Part shown: positions 45,501 through 52,854 of the stretch, in pieces | Layout: each line of letters begins with the position of its first letter | Position numbering within the stretch: position 1 is the stretch's first letter | Assembly (NCBI GenBank): GCA_039793685.1 | Contig: JBDRAL010000007.1 | Span: 1-64,000, forward strand | DNA from: JAAFHI01 sp039793685 | Lineage (GTDB): Bacteria; Acidobacteriota; Blastocatellia; Chloracidobacteriales; Chloracidobacteriaceae | Length of the DNA: 64,000 bases | Direction: 5' to 3' | Notes under the pieces: model-generated | The model's input: only the letters and a program-made list of their open reading frames with translations | Told to the model about the DNA's origin: nothing | The model's database searches: none | Position numbers and translations under genes: made by a program

Positions 45501-45930
45501 CGTCGGCGTTCAATCGGGCGATCACCTGTCGGGTGACCCCGGCCACGGATGAAAAATTCCCCGCGATGACGACTTTCCCGTCGGACTGAAGCGCAATGGC
45601 CGTGACCGAGGAACTCGCCCCGCTTCCCGGATCGAAGGTGGTATCGAGCGTGCCGTCGGCGTTCAGCCGGGCAATGTTGCCCCGACTCACCCCGTTGATC
45701 TGGAAAAAGTTGCCGCCGATAAGAAGTTTGCCGTCCGGCTGAAGGGCGATGGCGTTCACCGAGCCGGAAAATTCGATATCGGGCGCAAAACCCGGGTCGG
45801 GAAGCCAGGTCTGCGCTTCGACGGAGGTCGTGTGCGCGAGACCGATCAAGGTCAACAGAAAGAACATCGCCCAGGAAGTCACGGCCCGGCGGCCGGCAAC
45901 TCCCCGGAAAAGAGTCGGAAGAAAAGTCAT
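39526..45930 (-). CDS. giant secreted delta-60/BACON repeat protein
   Basis: A protein of 2134 residues from the ATG preceded by AGAGGG; signal peptide about 1-40 (FFLLTLIGLAHTTSVEA). Residues about 45-750 and 935-1650 are two blocks of delta-60-like repeats of about 50 residues, with the recurring VxAIALQPDGKxLIGG and RLNADGSLDTTFDPG. Between and after the blocks lie about five BACON-like modules (two at 755-930, three at 1650-1905), each with Cys, SNVPWI-type and VLPNT and TVTQ motifs. The C-terminus (about 1910-2134) has five FG-GAP-like repeats with GDWDGDGxDTIG, probably calcium sites. This is a surface or secreted adhesin-like protein, possibly carbohydrate-binding; the target is unknown. 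Confidence 0.93.
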   Translation of the reverse strand: MTFLPTLFRGVAGRRAVTSWAMFFLLTLIGLAHTTSVEAQTWLPDPGFAPDIEFSGSVNAIALQPDGKLLIGGNFFQINGVSRGNIARLNADGTLDTTFDPGSGASSSVTAIALQSDGKVVIAGNFSSVAGVTRQVIARLNADGSLDTTFVPPTGNTNGTPQSLSIQSDGRILVGGSFTSFLGLTRSALVRLNADGSLDTGFNAGLTGSSLQVVRIADLPDGRFQIAGRFAAVGGVPRGSIARLNADGTLDASFNPSSGANGTIAALALQGDGKVLIGGTFSLVNGTSRVGLARLNDDGTLDTTFNPGTGTSDGIQALRLQSDGRVLVGGTFTQINGTARSRIARLNSDGTLDTTFAPVVGNRDSGIGVSAIQIQADGRVLFGGFFTQVDGTARTGLARQNADGTPDAPFAPQVRGVPAVNAIAPQPDGRTVIAGRFSSVGGVSRNSVARLNADGSLDATFSLGNGVNGNVSALAIQSDGRIVIAGFFTRVNGAVRNQVARLNADGSLDTTFDPGVGPSSTVSAVAVQPDGKIIIAGAFTFVSGISRNRVARLNADGTVDTSFVSPVPSFLSNASALVLQPDGKVIVGGSTYLLRANSDGTLDGMFSVNLSGNPVASLALQPDGKVLVGGTAFFINGSVFGGIFRLNSDGTVDSTFQSTTVVNNLVNTISIQPDGKIFIGGSFTAVNQTLRGRVARLNADGSLDTTFDPAAGVSGLSSLTQVLASAILPDGRILIGGDFTAVNGLPRTGLARLASSNCQFTIAPTQQTVPVAGGAQSATVTTDGACQWGAISNVSWIIVNTPSGTGSGTVGYTVLPNTSIERTGTINIAGQTLTVVQESACVFTLTPPTTTVTASGGLRTVTVTTDPTCPWTATSNVPWISVPVFPTPVFGNGSVTLTIAINEGPERVGTLTIAGQTYTVTQEAAPPAFGWLPDPTFIAGVNQTGSVQAFARQSDGKIVIAGTFTEVGGQRRINVARINPDGTVDASFDAGSGTNGNVFAVAVQPDGKILIGGMFTTVNGTARAGLARLNADGSLDMGFNTSTLGGEVYAILVQPDGKIVIGGAVTFAGSGNRVLVARLNADGSRDTIFNPGQIFGSVVTDIVRLDNGKLLISGSFESFNTGNRRNIARLEVNGQLDLTFDAGLFITGTFIRKIGLQPDGKIVFSSGGTTSLSPVYRVNPDGSRDESFDSQSATATIGLFGVTALSVLNDGKILVGGNAATVLSDGQQVFGRLNPDGSLDATLTPGTANNSINRFLSLPDGSVLVGGSFEFLGGVSRAGLTRLTAAGTVDSNFDARVYTPASVFTVVRQADGKFLIGGNFAAVAGVSRSRIARLNVDGTLDTTFDPGRGFGVIQPGVNTGDVSAILPLPDGKILVGGFFISFRGVTQNGIARLNADGTLDTTFDSGTGIIGQVKALARQADGRILIAGDLSTYNGTALGSLIRISADGALDLQYSREFNRPVTALILQPDGKALVAGERSDSPFGTRYLGRYNPDGSLDTTFLANTGSQGPDGPVSSVALQADGKILVGGIFPSVGGVNRPGIARLNADGTTDTSFFTGSGANGDVKSISIQPDGKIVIGGAFLAVNGVSRVRVARLAQDGGVDLGLNPGAGADGDVNAVLSLSNDSAVIGGSFQRVNGAIRNGIAKLGGSDCTYAVTPTEQTFGAAGGTVTVTVTAASGCAWGGASQVPWMTVAGSSVGNGNGTITFNVLPNTGTQRVGILTVAGRTVTITQNDGCNYVLTPSTVTAGPNGGTGTILVTVDSGCFWSATSNAPWITLTSGSSGNGSGSFQFSVAPNTTGSPRTGTITVADRTVTITQNTNCSFVVAPTSLTAPSRGADLTVNVTTSLGCDWTTVNTAPWITFPFGSSSNNSGVITVRVAPNDTAAPRTATITVAGQTVTVVQTVATTVGAYRPGNGFVYLRNANTTGFADNEFFYGTAADIPVTGDWDGNGTETIGIYRNGQFFLRNSNDTGFADIQFAFGAPGDIPIAGDWDGDGVDTIGLVRGNVIFLRNSNSTGAPDLTFVYGTGEDIYIAGDWNGDGIDTIGCFRPSNGFVYLRNSNSTGFADLEFFYGIAGDKPVAGDWNGDGRDTIGVVRGNQWFLRNTNNTGFADIVLTYGTDTDIPITGNWDGQP

Positions 45931-46145
45931 GGTGCCCTCTAAGCAATAAGAACTGCGTTGTAACGGAGGTATCGGCTTTCCTCGGAAAACCCGAGCAATC
46001 CCAACCAACGTATTACAATTTACAGTTCAGTATGCTAGGCAGTCCTAACTTTTCCAAGCTGAAGCCCCGAAGAAATCCCTTATCCTTAGAAAATTTTAAC
46101 CGACTTTTACGGATCGAACACCGAGCGGCTGCCGGTAAGGACACC

Positions 46146-47411
46146 CTACTTGCGCCGCCGCCGGTAGAACGGCTTCCGCTGGTTCTTGCGCTCGGACATG
46201 GTCTGGCGCGCGCCCTGATAGAGGTTGTGGATGTCGGGATGCAGTCGCTGGCTGTCGTTGAGGTCCTCGAACAGCGGCTGGAGGCGGCCGTTGGCCTGGA
46301 CGAACGCCGTCCGCAGTGGAACGGGTCGTTCCGGATGAAACACGAGGCGGCACTCGACGCCGCGCGTCCAGGCGACCCAGTCGGCGAGTTCCTGGGCGTT
46401 GCCGACCGTGGCCGACAGCATGAGGATGCGCGTCGAGGCCGGGGTGTAGATGATGGATTCCTCCCACACCACGCCACGCTCGCGGTCGCCGAGGTAATGA
46501 ACTTCATCGAAGACGACCAGCCGGGCCGAGGCGTAGGAATCGGAATAACTGATGCCGTTCATCACGTCATAGAGGCCGTTGCGGTAAATCTCGGTCGTCG
46601 CGATTTTAATTTTCGCGTCCGGGTTCACCTTCCGGTCGCCGGTGATGAGGCCGACGTTTTCCGGCCCGAAAATCCGTCCGAACTCGCGAAACTTATCATT
46701 TGAAAGGGCTTTGAGCGGCGAGGTGTACCACGCGGTACCGCCTTCTTCCAGCGTCCGGCGGATGGACTGCTCGGCAATCCACGTCTTGCCCGACCCGGTT
46801 GGCGCGGAAACCATCACGTCCACGCCCTGATGCGTCACGAAATCCACCGCGTCGAGCTGAAATTCGTCGGGGAAAAACGGTTCGGGTTCGGGCGTGCCGA
46901 GGCCGTCGAGCAGGACGCGGACTTCCTCGCGCCGGTGGCGTTCGGTCTGAAACGCGCGGAAGTCGATGATCGTCCCGGCGCGTCCGCGTTCCATTTCGCG
47001 AAGTTCCCGAACGACCGTTTCAAGGCCCGTCGTCAAAATGCTCACGACCGCGTGCGCCGGAATCACCGCCGGGTGCTGTCCGTGACGCGGCGAGGCGGTC
47101 AGCATCGCGATGACCCGGTCGAGCCAGTCAGCAGGCGCGTCGGGTTCGCGGTCGGCCAGCCAGCGGCGCGCCTTTTTCGGCGATAGCGTCACCGTTTCGC
47201 ACAGGCGATGGGCGATGGACGGCACGTTCAAACAGGCCGCGACCACTTCCGCGATGAGTTCGTCGCGGCCGAGCGTGGCGGCGCGGCGCGGGAGTTCGGT
47301 CGTTTCCTCGCCCGCGCGCGACCGGCGGCGTTGCGAGAGGAGACTCCGCAGATGCGGGGTGTCGAGCGTTTCGGCGAGGGCGCGCAGTTCGTCGGCGGAA
47401 AGGGCGATCAT
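46146..47411 (-). CDS. DEAD/DEAH-box helicase lobe only (Ski2-like, lacks RecA2)
   Basis: A protein of 421 residues from the ATG at 47411 (a GTG at 47456 is also open). Residues 1-180 are an unrecognised helical N-terminal region. The first RecA lobe has a Q-like FQLDAV, motif I APTGSGKT (203-210), motif Ia TSPLKALSNDK, motif II DEVH (302-305) and motif III SAT (333-335). After about residue 390 the chain ends in a basic tail (SERKNQRKPFYRRRRK). Motifs IV, V and VI and the whole second RecA lobe of Ski2/Brr2-type helicases are absent. Only 215 nt separate it from the giant gene, so the missing half is not next door. It may be inactive, or complemented elsewhere. Confidence 0.8.
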   Translation of the reverse strand: MIALSADELRALAETLDTPHLRSLLSQRRRSRAGEETTELPRRAATLGRDELIAEVVAACLNVPSIAHRLCETVTLSPKKARRWLADREPDAPADWLDRVIAMLTASPRHGQHPAVIPAHAVVSILTTGLETVVRELREMERGRAGTIIDFRAFQTERHRREEVRVLLDGLGTPEPEPFFPDEFQLDAVDFVTHQGVDVMVSAPTGSGKTWIAEQSIRRTLEEGGTAWYTSPLKALSNDKFREFGRIFGPENVGLITGDRKVNPDAKIKIATTEIYRNGLYDVMNGISYSDSYASARLVVFDEVHYLGDRERGVVWEESIIYTPASTRILMLSATVGNAQELADWVAWTRGVECRLVFHPERPVPLRTAFVQANGRLQPLFEDLNDSQRLHPDIHNLYQGARQTMSERKNQRKPFYRRRRK

Positions 47412-47555
47412 CAGGGAAGAAAAAGCAAATTGCGGAGATTCAATCAGATACGGCACTATGCCCGAAGGTCGCCGACGGAGGCAACGTTTCGCCCGGTTCG
47501 CGCACCACTCGGCGGTAACTCAATTCCGCGAAGGCGGAGAAAAGGAACGATTGGC

Positions 47556-47822
47556 ATGCGTACCCGGACGAAAGTGATGATCGCCATCGGTTTTGCGATG
47601 ATGCTCGGCGCGATTGCGGTTCACGGCACGGTGCAGGCCGCCGCCGGCTACCGCGTCTACTGCGCGAAGGGCAAAATCGAAGTCGACAGCCGGTCGCTCG
47701 AACAGATGAAACGCGCGCGCGGCGACGATGTCTGCCTGCTGCGCGAATTTCCGACGGTTGAAGCCGCCGAGGCCTTCGCCGATTCGAAAGGCGGCAAGGG
47801 CGCGCCCTGCGACTGCAAGTAG
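47556..47822 (+). CDS. small secreted Cys-containing protein
   Basis: A protein of 88 residues with AAGGA ahead of the ATG. Residues about 1-29 form a signal peptide (VMIAIGFAMMLGAIAVHGTVQA). The mature part has four Cys (YCAKGK, DVCLLREF, and CDC near the end) and looks like a small periplasmic domain with one or two disulfides. No family is recognised. The first 90 nt run opposite to the upstream helicase gene, and a strong terminator follows. A SPOR-like alternation of short strands and helices (VEAAEAFADSKGG) is visible. Confidence 0.7.
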   Translation: MRTRTKVMIAIGFAMMLGAIAVHGTVQAAAGYRVYCAKGKIEVDSRSLEQMKRARGDDVCLLREFPTVEAAEAFADSKGGKGAPCDCK

Positions 47823-47845
47823 TTGAAATTTCTTAATTTAGAGAG

Positions 47846-47880
47846 AAACGCCGGGGACGGATTCAGTCCCCGGCGTTTTC
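47846..47880. terminator. bidirectional terminator
   Basis: AAACGCCGGGGAC (47846-47858) pairs perfectly with GTCCCCGGCGTTT (47866-47878), 13 bp with a 7-nt loop, with flanking T/A tracts on both strands. It serves the convergent 47556 and 47863 genes and overlaps the last codons of the acyltransferase gene. Confidence 0.9.
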
Positions 47881-48603
47881 CGTTTGAACTCCGAACAGCC
47901 GCCGCTTCCATTCGTCCCAGACGACGTTGACCGACCGTTTTCCCTTCAAAATCACCTCGAAATCGTCGAACCGCCGCGTCAGCACCGCCTCGCGCAATCC
48001 GTCGCACTCGCCGGTCAGCCGTTTTTGAAGTTTTGCGGTCAGTTCCTCGACGTTGATTTCCCCGCCCCGGATGACCTCCGCCGCGCCGTACGCCATGAAC
48101 GCCTCCGGTCGCGCCTGCCCGACGAAATCGTACCGCCAGGCGAACGGCACCGCCCGGCACTCCGGCACGCGCCGCAGAATGTGCGCCGTTCCCGGCAAAA
48201 ACGTCACCGGACGCACATCCGGCGCGACGATTTCGCCCTGCGGGAAAATCCACACCGCCGCGCCATCCTTTAAAAGATCGCCCGCGTAACGCACCGACCG
48301 CGCCGCGTCGCGCGGATCGGCCCGATTCACCGAAAAACCGCCGATGAGGCGAAAAAAGGGGTAAGCCCGGACCTGCTTCTCCTCGCCCATCAGGTAGCCG
48401 TCGAGCTTGTACCGCCGGGTGATGAAAAATGCGAACAGCGGATCCCACCAGCCGGGATGATTGCCATATAAAAGGAGCGGGCCGTCACCGCGCAGGTTCG
48501 CGCCCCCGCGTACGCGCACGGCATCGAACGCGCCGCGCATGAGCCGCCGCGTGTACCACTCGAACAACCGCATGAAGGCTTCGTTCTTTTTGGCTGGAAG
48601 CAT
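47863..48603 (-). CDS. PlsC-type lysophospholipid acyltransferase
   Basis: A protein of 246 residues. The acyltransferase motif HX4D is HPGWWD within LLYGNHPGWWDPL, and WIFPQGEIVAP matches the second conserved block (FPEGT region). It probably acylates a glycerolipid at the inner membrane. Reading upstream of 48603 gives a peptide with FILHPSAFIL, which is encoded by a heptad array, so those extra residues are not coding; the start may instead be the ATG at 48573. No clear Shine-Dalgarno exists at either. Confidence 0.82.
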   Translation of the reverse strand: MLPAKKNEAFMRLFEWYTRRLMRGAFDAVRVRGGANLRGDGPLLLYGNHPGWWDPLFAFFITRRYKLDGYLMGEEKQVRAYPFFRLIGGFSVNRADPRDAARSVRYAGDLLKDGAAVWIFPQGEIVAPDVRPVTFLPGTAHILRRVPECRAVPFAWRYDFVGQARPEAFMAYGAAEVIRGGEINVEELTAKLQKRLTGECDGLREAVLTRRFDDFEVILKGKRSVNVVWDEWKRRLFGVQTENAGD

Positions 48604-48607
48604 CTGG

Positions 48608-48771
48608 GAAAGGATGAAGGCGGAAGGATGAAGGATGAAAAAAAGGAGGGATTGAGGTCGGGGGATTGAGTACTGGGTTTTGAAAAAATGGGGAACGCGA
48701 AAGCGCTTCAATTCCCGGCTTCAAAAAACAGTCTTTTTCATCCTTCCGCCTTCATCCTTCATCCTTTTTCT
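48608..48771. repeat. inverted heptad arrays (GGATGAA type)
   Basis: The left arm (48608-48643) and right arm (48733-48771) have units of GGATGAA with one GGCGGAA each. Here the odd unit sits at a different position in the two arms, so they are not perfect mirrors, unlike 25301. They flank about 90 nt without a gene, between mqnB and the acyltransferase gene. Confidence 0.9.
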
Positions 48772-49463
48772 TATCCTTCCCCGAACGCCTGCCGGACCGC
48801 CGCCGCGAGCCGGTCGCAGGCGAGGTCGAGATTCCACCGCTGGCGGTCGCGGTCGCCGGTGAAATTGCTGATTGCGCGGATTTCGGCGAACGGGATTCCT
48901 GCCTTGCGCGCCGCGCAGGCAAGCGCAAACCCTTCCATCGCTTCAACTTCCGAGTCGGAGCGGGTTTCCATTTCGGCGGCGAGGGCGTCCGTGCCGGAGC
49001 AGCAGTGAACCGACGCGACGCCGACCGGCTGGGCGTCGGGCAGCCGCGCCGCGAGCGTTTCGGTCCACTCGTTTTGAAGGTCGAGTTTGTTCGGGAAGGC
49101 CGGCGCGAGCGGAAAACCGAGTCCGCCGAGGTCGCGGAAGCCCTCCGGCGTGAGAATGCCGGACTGCGGGTCGCATTCGCTGACCGCGATGGTCAGGTCC
49201 CCGATGTTCAAACCGGAATTGGGATAGGCCCCGCCGACGCCGAAATTGAGGATGCGCGCGAACGGTTCAACCGCCAGCACCGCCGACGCCGCCGCGCTCG
49301 CCCGCACTGCCCCGACGCCTGTCAGCAACAGCGCGACCGGCGAGAGTCCGAGCCGCCCGACGGTCAGATCGTATCCCGCGCGGCGTTCCGTTCGTGAAGA
49401 TGAAATCGCGGCGGTGACGTAGCGGGTTTCGCGCGCCACCGCCGCAACCAGAAGCGTGGTCAT
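48771..49463 (-). CDS. mqnB: futalosine hydrolase
   Basis: A protein of 230 residues of the nucleoside phosphorylase-like superfamily. It releases hypoxanthine from futalosine in the alternative (futalosine) route to menaquinone. NFGVGGAYPNSGLNIGDLTIA, the CSGTDALA segment, VEAMEGFALACAA (active-site Glu/Met region) and EIRAISNFTGDRDRQRWN are characteristic; the last distinguishes it from MTA/SAH nucleosidase. No other menaquinone gene is in the window. The first codons lie 60 nt downstream of the ilvE stop, so they may be co-transcribed. Confidence 0.9.
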   Translation of the reverse strand: MTTLLVAAVARETRYVTAAISSSRTERRAGYDLTVGRLGLSPVALLLTGVGAVRASAAASAVLAVEPFARILNFGVGGAYPNSGLNIGDLTIAVSECDPQSGILTPEGFRDLGGLGFPLAPAFPNKLDLQNEWTETLAARLPDAQPVGVASVHCCSGTDALAAEMETRSDSEVEAMEGFALACAARKAGIPFAEIRAISNFTGDRDRQRWNLDLACDRLAAAVRQAFGEG

Positions 49464-49523
49464 GGTGTCGTACCGCTCTCCCCTCTCCCGCGGGAGAGGG
49501 GTCGGGGGTGAGGGAAGGCTTTC

Positions 49524-50486
49524 TTAAAACGCCGCGCCGACCGTCGCCGCCGTCCGCGCCGAGCAGGAGGTCAGCCACTTTTCATAGCCGGGCAGGCGTC
49601 CCTGCACCAGTTCGGCGTAGACGGCCTGCAACTTCGCGGTAATCGCCCCGGTTTCGCCGGTCCCGATCCTGCGCCGGTCAACCGAGCCGATGCCCGCGAT
49701 CTGCGCGCCCGTGCCGCAGAAGAAAATTTCCTCCGCGATGTACAACTCGGAGCGGTCGATCTGACGGAATTCCGTCTCGATGCCGAGTTCGTTGGCCGCG
49801 ATTTCAACGACCGTGTGGCGGGTGATGCCTTCGAGAATGTTGGCGTAGACCGGCGTCGTTACCAGTTTTCCGTGGCGGATGATGAAAATGTTCATCGCCG
49901 CGCCTTCCGACACCTTGCCCATTTCATTCAGAACGATGGCTTCGTCGTAGCCGTTGTCGCGCGCCTCGGTCGCCGCGAGCGCCGAGTTGACGTAGCCGCC
50001 GCAAATCTTCCCGCGCGCCGGAATCGCGTTGTCCTCCAGCCGCCGCCACGTCGAGACGCAGGCCGCGAGCGGCCGGGTCGTATCGACGTAGTCGCCCATC
50101 GGCACGGCGAAAATCGTCACGTCCTCACCTGGCGAGAGCTTCGTCCCGATCTGGCACGCGGTTTTATAGGCCAGCGGACGCAGATAGACGTTTTCCTCGA
50201 ACCCGTTGCGCTGCACCAGTTCCACCGAGATGTCGCACAGGTCCTGCGCCGTGTAGGGCAGGTTCATCTTCAGAAAACCCGTGTTCTGGAGAAACCGCTC
50301 GTAATGCTCGCGCAGACGAAACAGGTACATTTCCCGCTCATCGCGATTCCAGTACCCGCGAATGCCCTCGAAAACGCCCGTCCCGTAATTGAAGGCGTGC
50401 GTCATCACGTTGATGTTGGCTTCGGCCAGCGGTACGAAGCGACCTTGAAAGTAAGCGGTCACGTTTTTCATCTGTTCCGGCGTCAT
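49524..50486 (-). CDS. ilvE: branched-chain amino acid aminotransferase
   Basis: A class IV PLP enzyme of 320 residues; it transaminates Val, Leu and Ile with 2-oxoglutarate. THAFNYGTGVFEGIRGY is the N-terminal signature. The PLP lysine lies in ARGKICGGYVNSALAA, and NEMGKVSEGAAMNIF and ILEGITRHTV form the cofactor pocket. Length and motifs fit IlvE rather than D-amino acid transaminase. It stands near a MocR-like regulator, separated by an inverted heptad pair, with a possible role in branched-chain metabolism together with the E1 and acyl-CoA dehydrogenase genes at 24-28 kb. Confidence 0.94.
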   Translation of the reverse strand: MTPEQMKNVTAYFQGRFVPLAEANINVMTHAFNYGTGVFEGIRGYWNRDEREMYLFRLREHYERFLQNTGFLKMNLPYTAQDLCDISVELVQRNGFEENVYLRPLAYKTACQIGTKLSPGEDVTIFAVPMGDYVDTTRPLAACVSTWRRLEDNAIPARGKICGGYVNSALAATEARDNGYDEAIVLNEMGKVSEGAAMNIFIIRHGKLVTTPVYANILEGITRHTVVEIAANELGIETEFRQIDRSELYIAEEIFFCGTGAQIAGIGSVDRRRIGTGETGAITAKLQAVYAELVQGRLPGYEKWLTSCSARTAATVGAAF

Positions 50487-50521
50487 GATGGCGGTTCTCC
50501 CCGGTGAAGTTCCAATTTATG

Positions 50522-50647
50522 GAAGTCTGGAGTCTGGAGTCTGGAGTCAAGAGTCCTGAAAATCTTCAAGCCGGATTCGACAAGGACAACCCTGCTTCCA
50601 AATCCGTCGTTTTGACTCCAGACTCTCGACTCCAGACTTCAGACTGT
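50522..50647. repeat. inverted heptad arrays (GTCTGGA/GACTCCA type)
   Basis: Left arm 50522-50556 has GTCTGGA units; right arm 50612-50647 has the reverse-complement GACTCCA units. They fill the spacer between the MocR and ilvE genes. Same family as 61-140 and 31581-31768. Confidence 0.9.
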
Positions 50648-50650
50648 TTT

Positions 50651-52195
50651 TCAGACCAGCGGCACCGTCCGGGCGCGGAATTTCTCCGCCGTCCGGGCCG
50701 TGCTGCGCGCGAGCATCGCTTTCGCGGTGCTCCCGATGACACGCAGGCCGACTTCGATCTGTTCGAGGCTGACGTGTCCGTAACTGAGCCGGAGCGTGTT
50801 TCGCTCCGGATTTTCGACGTAAAAAAGGTGTCCCCGGCTGAAAACGACCCCTTGCTGCCGCGATTGGTAGAGCAGTTCGGTCGTGTCGAGCGCGGCGGGC
50901 AATCGAACCCACAGGAAAAGGCCACCCTGCGGGACCGTCCAGGTGGTCCCGTCGGGAAAGGCTTCGCCGAGCAGCTTCACCACCCGGTCGCGCCGTGTTT
51001 TGTAAATCGGGCGGACCTTGTCGATGTGCGCTTCGTAGCGTTTCCGGCGGCAGAAATCCCAGAGCGCCGACTGCAACAGCGGCGAGGTCGTGATGTCGCT
51101 GTTCTGCTTGAGGGCGGTGAGGCGCGAAATCACCGGCTTGGCCGCCGCGCACCAGCCCATCCGCAGTCCCGGCAGCAGGCTTTTCGAGAAATTGCTGACG
51201 TAGATGACGTGATCGGTCATGTCCTGCGTCTTGAGGTGCGGCAGCGGGTCGCCCTCGAAGCGCAGATGCGAACCGTAATCGTCTTCCACAATCGGAATGT
51301 TGTGTTCCTGCGCGATGTTCAACAGTTGCAGGCGACGCTCCCAACTGAGACAGCTTCCGGTCGGATTCTGGAAACTCGGCACGACGTAAATCAGTTTCGG
51401 ACGCTTCAACCGGACGATCTGCTCGACGACCTCCACCCGCAGGCCGTGTTCGTCCACCGGAACGCCCACCAGCCGCGCCCCGGCGAGGGTGAAGGCCGTC
51501 ATCGCGCCGGGATAGGTCGGATTTTCCATGATGACCGTGTCGCCGGGCGACACCAGCGCCCGCGCGATGAGGTCGAGCGCCTGCTGCGACCCGCTCGTGA
51601 CCAGAATTTCATCCTCGGTCACTTCCGCCCCGGCCGCGTTCATCCGCGACGCGAGGTATTCCCGCAGGCGTTCGTATCCGGCGGCCGGGCCGTACCGATA
51701 GACCTCGTCGCCGAGCGCGCGTTCGGCGAAGTGGAGCGAATTGCGGAATTCGCGCGTGGGGAAGGACGAAGCGTCGGGGAACGATCCCGAGAAGGAAATC
51801 ACGTCCCGCAGGGTACTCACCTGATACAGATCGAGCAGCGATTCGATGGCGATGCTGTCGGCGCGCTCGGAAAACATCCCTTCCCACGCCATCTTTTTCG
51901 GTGCGTTGTGGCCGCGTCCCTTGCCGAACAGCGTTCCCTGCATCCCGTCGATGAGATGCCGCCGCGCCACGAACGACCCGCGCCCGACGAACGATTCGAC
52001 GATGCCGTCCGCAATCAGCTCGTCGTAGGCCATCGTGACCGTACTCCGGTTCACCCCGAGCGCCTTCGCCAGTTCGCGCGTCGCGGGCAGCCGCGCGCCG
52101 AGCGCGAGCTTTCCCTGCTGGATGTGTTCAACGACCGCCTGCTTGATTTGCAGGTACACGGGCGTTTTCGATTGCGGGTCGAGGGTGATGTTCAT
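50651..52195 (-). CDS. MocR/PdxR-type regulator with aminotransferase domain
   Basis: A protein of 514 residues. Residues about 1-75 form a GntR winged helix (LPATRELAKALGVNRSTVTMAYDEL). Residues about 120-514 resemble a class I aminotransferase: LVTSGSQQALDLIARAL, NPTYPGAM, YVVPSFQNPTGSCLSWERR and SNFSKSLLPGLRMGW, whose Lys would bind PLP. MocR proteins sense PLP or an amino acid derivative and control nearby or distant amino acid genes. Several (PdxR, GabR, TauR) control adjacent genes. The adjacent ilvE is a candidate target, although it lies downstream in the same direction. Confidence 0.93.
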   Translation of the reverse strand: MNITLDPQSKTPVYLQIKQAVVEHIQQGKLALGARLPATRELAKALGVNRSTVTMAYDELIADGIVESFVGRGSFVARRHLIDGMQGTLFGKGRGHNAPKKMAWEGMFSERADSIAIESLLDLYQVSTLRDVISFSGSFPDASSFPTREFRNSLHFAERALGDEVYRYGPAAGYERLREYLASRMNAAGAEVTEDEILVTSGSQQALDLIARALVSPGDTVIMENPTYPGAMTAFTLAGARLVGVPVDEHGLRVEVVEQIVRLKRPKLIYVVPSFQNPTGSCLSWERRLQLLNIAQEHNIPIVEDDYGSHLRFEGDPLPHLKTQDMTDHVIYVSNFSKSLLPGLRMGWCAAAKPVISRLTALKQNSDITTSPLLQSALWDFCRRKRYEAHIDKVRPIYKTRRDRVVKLLGEAFPDGTTWTVPQGGLFLWVRLPAALDTTELLYQSRQQGVVFSRGHLFYVENPERNTLRLSYGHVSLEQIEVGLRVIGSTAKAMLARSTARTAEKFRARTVPLV

Positions 52196-52345
52196 CCGGC
52201 ACGACTCCCGCGCGGTGCGCGTTCAAAAATTTCCACCGATTTTTGGCCATTTTAGGGCGTGTGGACCCGCTGAACAGAGCCAATCCAGCCGCGACCCGCC
52301 CGCCAATCCCGCTTTGGCCCGTGAGTTTTTTCTCGAATGGCGGGG

Positions 52346-52525
52346 TCAGTCGGCGGCGGGTTCGCCAACGTAACGGGCAACGCCCAAGCCGATGATGACG
52401 AGCGAAACCATCATGCCGATGGCGAGAAATGCGCCGCCACCGGCCATTCCGGTCGAGAATGAAAGCAACAGGAACGCGAAGCCGGCGAGAATTTCGCCGC
52501 CGCCGCGCAGTTTCGAGCGGTTCAT
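52346..52525 (-). CDS. small two-helix membrane protein
   Basis: A protein of 59 residues from the ATG at 52525 that begins MNRSKLRGGGE and has two hydrophobic stretches (ILAGFAFLLLSFSTGMAGGG and FLAIGMMVSLVIIGLGVARYV). A longer frame is open, but the region above is charged and lacks a ribosome site. No family is recognised. A real membrane microprotein is plausible because the hydrophobic pattern is clean, but the size makes it uncertain. Confidence 0.5.
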   Translation of the reverse strand: MNRSKLRGGGEILAGFAFLLLSFSTGMAGGGAFLAIGMMVSLVIIGLGVARYVGEPAAD

Positions 52526-52674
52526 AACGGGCAATCTGTCCGGAGGAATGTCGTTTCGGGCCGAAATACTAAAGCCGAATGCCCGGATTGTCACGAAATG
52601 CGAGCCGTTCGGCGTTTTCGCGGAATCATTTTCGCTTTCCGGGTGTATCTGACCGGGAGCTGAAAGCTTTTTCC

Positions 52675-52754
52675 CTCGCTGACGCTCGGGGTGCCATACC
52701 GGTGGGAAAATGACGCTATTCGGCCACCGGTATGGAACTGCGAGCGTTAGCGAG
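52675..52754. repeat. inverted repeat with CTCGCT and CCATACCGGTGG arms
   Basis: CTCGCTGACGCTCG and CCATACCGGTGG at the left mirror CCACCGGTATGG and CGAGCGTTAGCGAG at the right, around an 18-nt loop. A partial copy lies at 16052-16108. It stands upstream of the 52855 gene. Confidence 0.85.
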
Positions 52755-52854
52755 CGGGTCGGTCAATGCCGTTCCGGCACTTGCCAAAAAGAACTGTCAT
52801 CCTCACAATGCACAGCGTTTCCGCCACATTCAAACCCCACCGGAGAATCGCGAA

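Noticed and set aside
46013..46145. Continuation of the helicase gene by frameshift
   Set aside because: The 137 nt beyond the stop are AT-richer and show no helicase motif IV-VI in any frame.
50504..52255. 583-codon plus-strand frame across the MocR gene
   Set aside because: Antisense shadow of a regulator with full GntR and aminotransferase motifs.
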